Source: Closterium sp. Naga37s-1
Lineage: Eukaryota; Streptophyta; Zygnematophyceae; Desmidiales; Closteriaceae
Assembly (NCBI GenBank): GCA_947471745.1
Contig: CANJKZ010000724.1
Location: 4,383,501 to 4,447,500 of the forward strand
Direction: 5' to 3'
DNA length: 64,000 nt
This document shows, piece by piece, positions 62,501-64,000 of this stretch (the stretch's first letter is position 1; each line of letters begins with the position of its first letter). The notes under the pieces were generated by a model. That model was not told the DNA's origin, did no database searches, and worked only from the letters and a program-made list of their open reading frames with translations. Made by a program: the position numbers and the translations under genes.

Positions 62501-64000
62501 GAGTCGGTCCCCTACTACCGCCTCTTCCCCTACCGCACTCCGTCCCTCCCCCCACCCCCACTCTTCCTGGTACCAGGTCCCCCCCAGGTAGACCCCCTCC
62601 CCCCTCAGGGTCCTGCCCCTTCAGGTGTGTCCCAGGTAGACGCAGTCGAGCCTGTCGAGGTCACTGGTGACTCTGGTGCTGCTGAGGGTGCTGAGGCTGG
62701 GGGTGCTGTACCTGGGGGTGCGGAGCCTAGGGGTGCTGGGCCTGGGGGTGCTACGTCTGGGGGTACTGAGCCTAGGGGTGCTGAGCCTGGGGGTGCTGAG
62801 CCTAGGGGTGCTGAGCCTGGGGGTGCTGAGCCTGGGGGTGCTGAGCCTAGGGGTGCTGAGCCTGGGGGTGCTGAGCCTAGGGGTGCTACGTCTGGGGGTG
62901 CTGAGCCTAGGGGTGCTACGCCTGGGGGTGCTGAGCCTGGAGGTGCTCCGCCTGGAGGTTCTCCGAGTGCTTCGTCTCGCCGGGAGCCACTTTCTCCACA
63001 GGAGCTGCGTGAGTGGTTTGCCCGGCGCTGGAGGCGTGCTGCTGGTGCTGGAGGTCCTTCGGCTGCTGAGGGTGCTGCGGTCGCGGGTCCCGGAGGTGCT
63101 CGTCCTGGGTGCACTGGAGCTGGTGCTGCTGAGGGTGCTGGCGCTGAGACTACCGCTGGCAGTCCTACTGGGGGTGCTCCTGGTGCTGCTGGAGGTTCTG
63201 GAGCTACTGGTGGTGCTGCTGGAGCGGGTGCTCCTGCTGAGGGTTCTGGTGCTGTCCCTGCTGCTTCTAGCGTCGCCGCGCGGCCTCGACCGTACTTCGT
63301 TCCACTCCTGCAGCAGGTTCTTGGTCTTCCACCTTCTACTGGTCCTCCTCCTCCCTTAGAGTGTCCAGAGCCTGTCTCGTCCCAGCTACAGTTGCAGCCT
63401 ACCTCCCCTTTGCCTGCTCCTTCTCCCTACACTGGTCCTACTGGAGGTCTGGCTGAGCGTCGTGAGCCTGCGTCTCGCCCTGCGTCGCCTGTCCGTGCTG
63501 CTCGCACTAGTGGTCGCGGTTCGCGTCAGCGTCCTCCTCCTGTCCCTGGCACGCACCGGATGTCTCTGCGTCCGTCCACTGCTCCTCTGCGTGCCCCTTT
63601 GCCTTCTCCTCCTGAGTCCTCTCTTCCTGCTCTTGCCGACCCGGAGTCGGACTCTCTTCGTGCTGCCAGTCCTACTGTCACGCGTCTCCTTGCTACTGTT
63701 GTCACTGACCCTTCTTTCGAGTCTACTGCTGCGTCTGCTCTCGTTACTGAGCTCGTCGACTTTGCTGCTCGCTGTCGCTTAGACTACGCTGCTAGTCTTG
63801 TCGCTGAGTCTGAGTCTGTCTGTCCTCCGTCCGTCGGGGGTGAGTGTGCCCTTGGCACGGACGTCCTTGAGGACAGGCAGGAGGAGTTCCAGTGTCTGGC
63901 AGCTGCCTCACCTCATCTCGTGTCCGTACTGCTTACCCCTGAGGGAGACCCGGATGCACTTGACATCCCGACTCCGCGCTCTTACACGGAGGCGATAGAG
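59569..64000 (+). pseudogene. Copia-7 gag-pol, frameshifted, with a stop, partial
   Basis: Gag starts MATPSVLAFDAEG. Compared with Copia-2/4, one extra T near 59860 shifts the frame, after which the correct frame continues to 61969. There a TGA (61967-61969) replaces the Trp codon of LIDWIRAA in integrase. The open frame resumes past it. The second integrase acidic motif reads HSDRGREF instead of HSDRGGEF. The Gly-rich tract (about 60370-60620) is longer than in Copia-2/4 and the EPGGA/EPRGA linker array (about 62690-62950) differs in unit order. Protease TLDSGAS, the HHRLGH region, HMDVWGP and NGIAER are recognisable. The window ends just before reverse transcriptase. Confidence 0.88.

Larger units (their letters stand above)
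58291..64000 (+). mobile_element. Copia-7, older member of the Copia-2/4 family, runs off the window
   Basis: A 132-bp 5' LTR (58291-58422, TGTCAGAA...TTCTCA) diverged from those of Copia-2/4, a primer-binding site TGGTATCGAGC lacking one base, the GC-rich leader, and gag to the integrase-RT linker are present. Reverse transcriptase, RNase H and the 3' LTR would lie beyond 64000. It inserted into the LTR of Copia-6. The flank agggt (58286-58290) should be its target duplication. Confidence 0.9.

Overview
The window looks like nuclear DNA of a green-lineage eukaryote. One plant-type receptor-kinase-like gene with many short introns lies in a dense thicket of LTR retrotransposons of the Ty1/copia and Ty3/gypsy (chromovirus) classes plus a pogo/Tigger-type DNA transposon. 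The high GC, the long C/G runs and the character of the copia proteins suggest a streptophyte alga, perhaps a zygnematophyte such as Closterium. That is an impression from general knowledge, not a database result.

Layout. 110-6219 is a copia element on the minus strand (Copia-1) with 437-bp LTRs and a perfect 5-bp target duplication. 7176-12727 is a plus-strand kinase gene of about 11 exons. It encodes two kinase domains in one reading frame: a first with all catalytic motifs degenerate, then a second that looks fully active. Seven bases after its stop, a pogo-like DNA transposon begins (12736-43452, about 3.4 kb without insertions). It was split twice. Copia-2 (13720-27825) landed in its 5' part and itself contains Copia-3 (14115-20854). 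A gypsy chromovirus (28905-42103) landed inside the transposase gene and itself contains Copia-4 (29302-36711). Each insertion in this nest is delimited by LTR ends and a 5-bp target duplication (perfect for the three copias, 4 of 5 for the gypsy element).

Right part. 44110-46470 is a broken Myb/SANT-like gene carrying a small non-autonomous LTR element (45065-46360) related to Copia-2/4. 46481-47807 is tandem-repeat DNA. 47808-58290 is an old truncated copia (Copia-6, minus strand), hit by a younger relative in its gag (Copia-5, 50361-56843, plus) and by Copia-7 in its LTR (58291 to beyond the window, plus).

How things work together. Copia-2, -3, -4 and -5 keep complete gag-pol frames and look autonomous or nearly so; they could mobilise the small element and damaged relatives. 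Copia-1, the gypsy element, Copia-6, Copia-7 and the pogo transposase carry stops or frameshifts. The only host gene I support with confidence is the tandem kinase. No rRNA, tRNA or CRISPR array was recognised.
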